Below are positions 30,323-31,965 of a DNA stretch of 31,965 nucleotides, in pieces. The stretch lies in NCBI GenBank assembly GCA_030263275.1, contig SZOR01000039.1, positions 1 to 31,965 on the forward strand, written 5' to 3'. The notes under the pieces are model-generated. The model was not told the origin of the DNA and did no database searches. It saw nothing but the letters and a program-made list of their open reading frames with translations. A program made the translations under genes and the position numbers. Position 1 is the stretch's first letter; each line of letters begins with the position of its first letter. This stretch comes from DSNY01 sp016861185 (lineage in GTDB: Bacteria; Pseudomonadota; Gammaproteobacteria; Burkholderiales; Burkholderiaceae_F).

Positions 30323-31789
30323 TCAGAGCACGAGGGCGCGCGTACGGCCCGGCAGCGCGCCGGCGCCCTGCAGGCCTTCGACCGCGGGCTGCACGAACTC
30401 GGCCGGGCCGGCGACGAACACATCGCATTGCGCGAGTTCGCGGCGCGATGCGACGACCGCTTCGGTCACCTGCCAGGCGCCGGCGCCCGGCGCGGCGTCG
30501 GTCAGCAGTCGGTGCGAAAAGTTGTCGAACGCGGCCGCCCACGCGCGGCACTGGTTCGCCAGGTAGTGGCCGTCGGCGCGCGTGGCGAGCCAGTACAGGT
30601 CGAAGGCCTCGACCTGCTCGCCGGCCATCGCGTGCTCGAGCAGACTCTTGATCGGCGCGAAGCCCGTGTCGCAGGCGACCAGCACGAGCGGCCGCGCGCT
30701 GTCGGCGTCGAGCACGAAGTCGCCGCTCGGCCCGCGCACGCTGACCGCGCCGCCGGGGCGCAGGCGATCGGCGAACAGCGCCTGCGCGAGCGGCGACGCC
30801 TCCTCGCGCGCAATATGGAAGTGCAGGTTGCGTTCGTCGCACGGGCAACTGGCGAGCGCGGCCGTTTGCGTCGCGTCGCCGTTCGCGTCGGCGATGCCGA
30901 GCGTCACCGACTGCCCGGCGAGGAAGCGCAGCCGGTTCGTGCGCGGCGTCTGCAGATGCAGCAGCCGCGTGTCCGGCGCGAGCGTTTCGACGGCGCGCAC
31001 CGTCGCGACGATGTCCTGCGCCGGGATGTCGCCCGGTCCGCGCGCCTCGAGGGTTTCGACCGCGATGTCGCTGACCGCCGTATGCGTGCACAGCAGCGCG
31101 TAGCCCTGCTGCTTCTCCACCTCCGACAGCGGATAGTCCGAGTGCTGGATCTGGCGCACTTCGCCGCTCACCACGCGCGCCTTGCACAGCCCGCAGGTGC
31201 CGGTGCCGCAGCCGTAGGCGAAGCGCATGCCGGCCTTCAACCCGGCCTGCAAGATCGAGTCGTTGCCCTCGACCAAAAAGTGCCGCCCGCTGGGCAGCAC
31301 GGTGACCTGCGCCGAGATGACCTGCATCACGTTCACCATCGCATCGAGCCGGTCCGCGGGCTCGGCGCCAAGCGCGCGTTTGAGCCCCTCGTCCAGCATT
31401 CCCTTCAGTCCGGCGAGCCGCCGGTCATCGGCGGCGAGTTCGCCGAGCCGCGCCTGCGCGTCGACGACGAGCGCGTGATACGCCTGCACCAGTCGCCGCA
31501 GATCGGCGAGCTCCTGTCCCTGCGCGAACAGCCGCTGCGCGAGCACTTCCTGCGACGGCAGCATCCGTTCGCGCACGCGCCGGCCGAACGATTCGTCGCG
31601 GATGCGCGCGACCTTCTCGAACAGCCCCGCGTCTTCCAGCTTGAGCTGCGGGAAAGCGCGCAACAGCTCGGCCGCATCGATCAGCCCGTCGAACGCCGCG
31701 AGTTCGCCGGCACCGATCATCCGCTGCAGCGTCCCGCGCGGCACCCCCGCCAATTGCGCCGCGCGCGCCAGATTGAGCCATTGCGACAT
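30323..31789 (-). CDS. HTH-like domain fused to [2Fe-2S] ferredoxin and flavin reductase
   Basis: A 488-residue protein in three parts. Residues 1-45 look like a MerR/AlpA-type helix-turn-helix (ARAAQLAGVPRGTLQRMIGAGEL), followed by a helical, possibly coiled-coil linker (55-150). Residues 160-245 are a plant-type ferredoxin with C194, C199, C202 and C234 (GCGTGTCGLC, LLCTHT). Residues 255-488 are a ferredoxin-NADP reductase module: FAD-binding part (FLAGQSVTLGI; the usual RxYS motif is weak) and NAD(P)-binding part (LVLVACDTGFAPIKSLLEHA). It probably moves electrons from NAD(P)H to the Rieske protein encoded next. The N-terminal domain may instead be protein-binding; DNA binding is not shown. 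Gap to the next gene: 20 bases. Confidence 0.85.
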   Translation of the reverse strand: MSQWLNLARAAQLAGVPRGTLQRMIGAGELAAFDGLIDAAELLRAFPQLKLEDAGLFEKVARIRDESFGRRVRERMLPSQEVLAQRLFAQGQELADLRRLVQAYHALVVDAQARLGELAADDRRLAGLKGMLDEGLKRALGAEPADRLDAMVNVMQVISAQVTVLPSGRHFLVEGNDSILQAGLKAGMRFAYGCGTGTCGLCKARVVSGEVRQIQHSDYPLSEVEKQQGYALLCTHTAVSDIAVETLEARGPGDIPAQDIVATVRAVETLAPDTRLLHLQTPRTNRLRFLAGQSVTLGIADANGDATQTAALASCPCDERNLHFHIAREEASPLAQALFADRLRPGGAVSVRGPSGDFVLDADSARPLVLVACDTGFAPIKSLLEHAMAGEQVEAFDLYWLATRADGHYLANQCRAWAAAFDNFSHRLLTDAAPGAGAWQVTEAVVASRRELAQCDVFVAGPAEFVQPAVEGLQGAGALPGRTRALVL

Positions 31790-31822
31790 CAGACGCTCCC
31801 GGACGCAACCCGAATGCCAGCA

Positions 31823-31965
31823 TCACGCTGCGGATGCCCGCACCAGCAACGTCGAACACGGAACTTCGGCGACGAGCGTTTCGACCGCATCGCCGAGCTT
31901 ACCGTGCGCCGCCTGCTGCGCCGGAATGGCCACCACCTGCAGGTCGGCCTGCAACGCGGCGATGC
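31823..31965 (-). CDS. Universal stress protein, C-terminal part
   Basis: The last 47 codons of a gene that enters from the right edge. The translation IAALQADLQVVAIPAQQAAH and GKLGDAVETLVAEVPCSTLL is the C-terminal half of a UspA-type fold, with a GxxG-x9 nucleotide-loop-like stretch and the closing VPCSTLLVRA strand. It lies 33 bases upstream of the HTH-ferredoxin-reductase gene in the same direction. Whether it binds ATP cannot be judged from this part. Confidence 0.7.
   Translation of the reverse strand, partial: IAALQADLQVVAIPAQQAAHGKLGDAVETLVAEVPCSTLLVRASAA

Noticed and set aside
1..31965. CRISPR array, insertion sequence or prophage
   Set aside because: No regularly spaced repeats, transposase, integrase or phage structural gene could be found; the S24-like gene has no phage neighbours.

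Overview
The window is about 32 kb of very GC-rich DNA, dense with genes and mostly coding on the minus strand. Gene content and protein style (long, Ala/Arg-rich, betaproteobacterial-looking) suggest a Burkholderiales or related betaproteobacterium with a lithotrophic sulfur-oxidising capacity. This placement is an inference from the gene set; no rRNA is present. I see no transposase, integrase, phage structural gene or CRISPR array.

Left part (1-9.5 kb), mostly housekeeping: the 5' part of an M14 carboxypeptidase (minus, cut by the window edge), a class I/II aminotransferase followed by a class I DAHP synthase (plus strand), then minus-strand genes for a triple-PAS diguanylate cyclase, RmuC (TTG start), a group II truncated haemoglobin and a large FtsX-type ABC permease. 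The gap between haemoglobin and permease is packed with G/C-run hairpin repeats.

Middle part (9.6-15.7 kb), a purine uptake and salvage unit on the minus strand: double-domain ABC ATPase, two permeases joined by ATGA/TAATG overlaps, a BMP-type substrate-binding lipoprotein, then guanine deaminase. A second hairpin-repeat family (CCCTCTCCCC/GGGGAGAGGG) sits around the last two genes. Upstream lies tRNA-Ser(UGA), which is flanked on both sides by partial copies of itself separated by hairpin-rich spacers.

Sulfur part (16.2-26.6 kb), minus strand: an ArsR-family repressor heads soxC-soxD-soxY-soxZ-soxA-soxX-tlpA/soxW-like-soxB, a complete periplasmic thiosulfate-oxidation set including SoxCD. 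A CPYC thioredoxin (SoxS-like) and a small HExxH protein lie downstream, and a tusA-dsrE2 sulfur-relay pair lies upstream. Regulatory signals include an 18-bp perfect palindrome and an FNR-like dyad before arsR, an inverted repeat before soxY, and a strong intrinsic terminator between soxX and the TlpA-like gene.

Right part (26.8-32 kb), the least understood: a stand-alone S24/LexA-like protein whose catalytic lysine position is arginine, directly followed by a 346-aa protein with a HELGELH motif. Converging on these are siroheme synthase cysG, a protein joining a carboxymuconolactone-decarboxylase-like domain to a Rieske domain, a protein joining an HTH-like domain, a plant-type ferredoxin and a flavin reductase, and a truncated universal stress protein. 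Their position next to tusA-dsrE2 and the sox cluster suggests an accessory sulfur or redox module; its function is not established from sequence.
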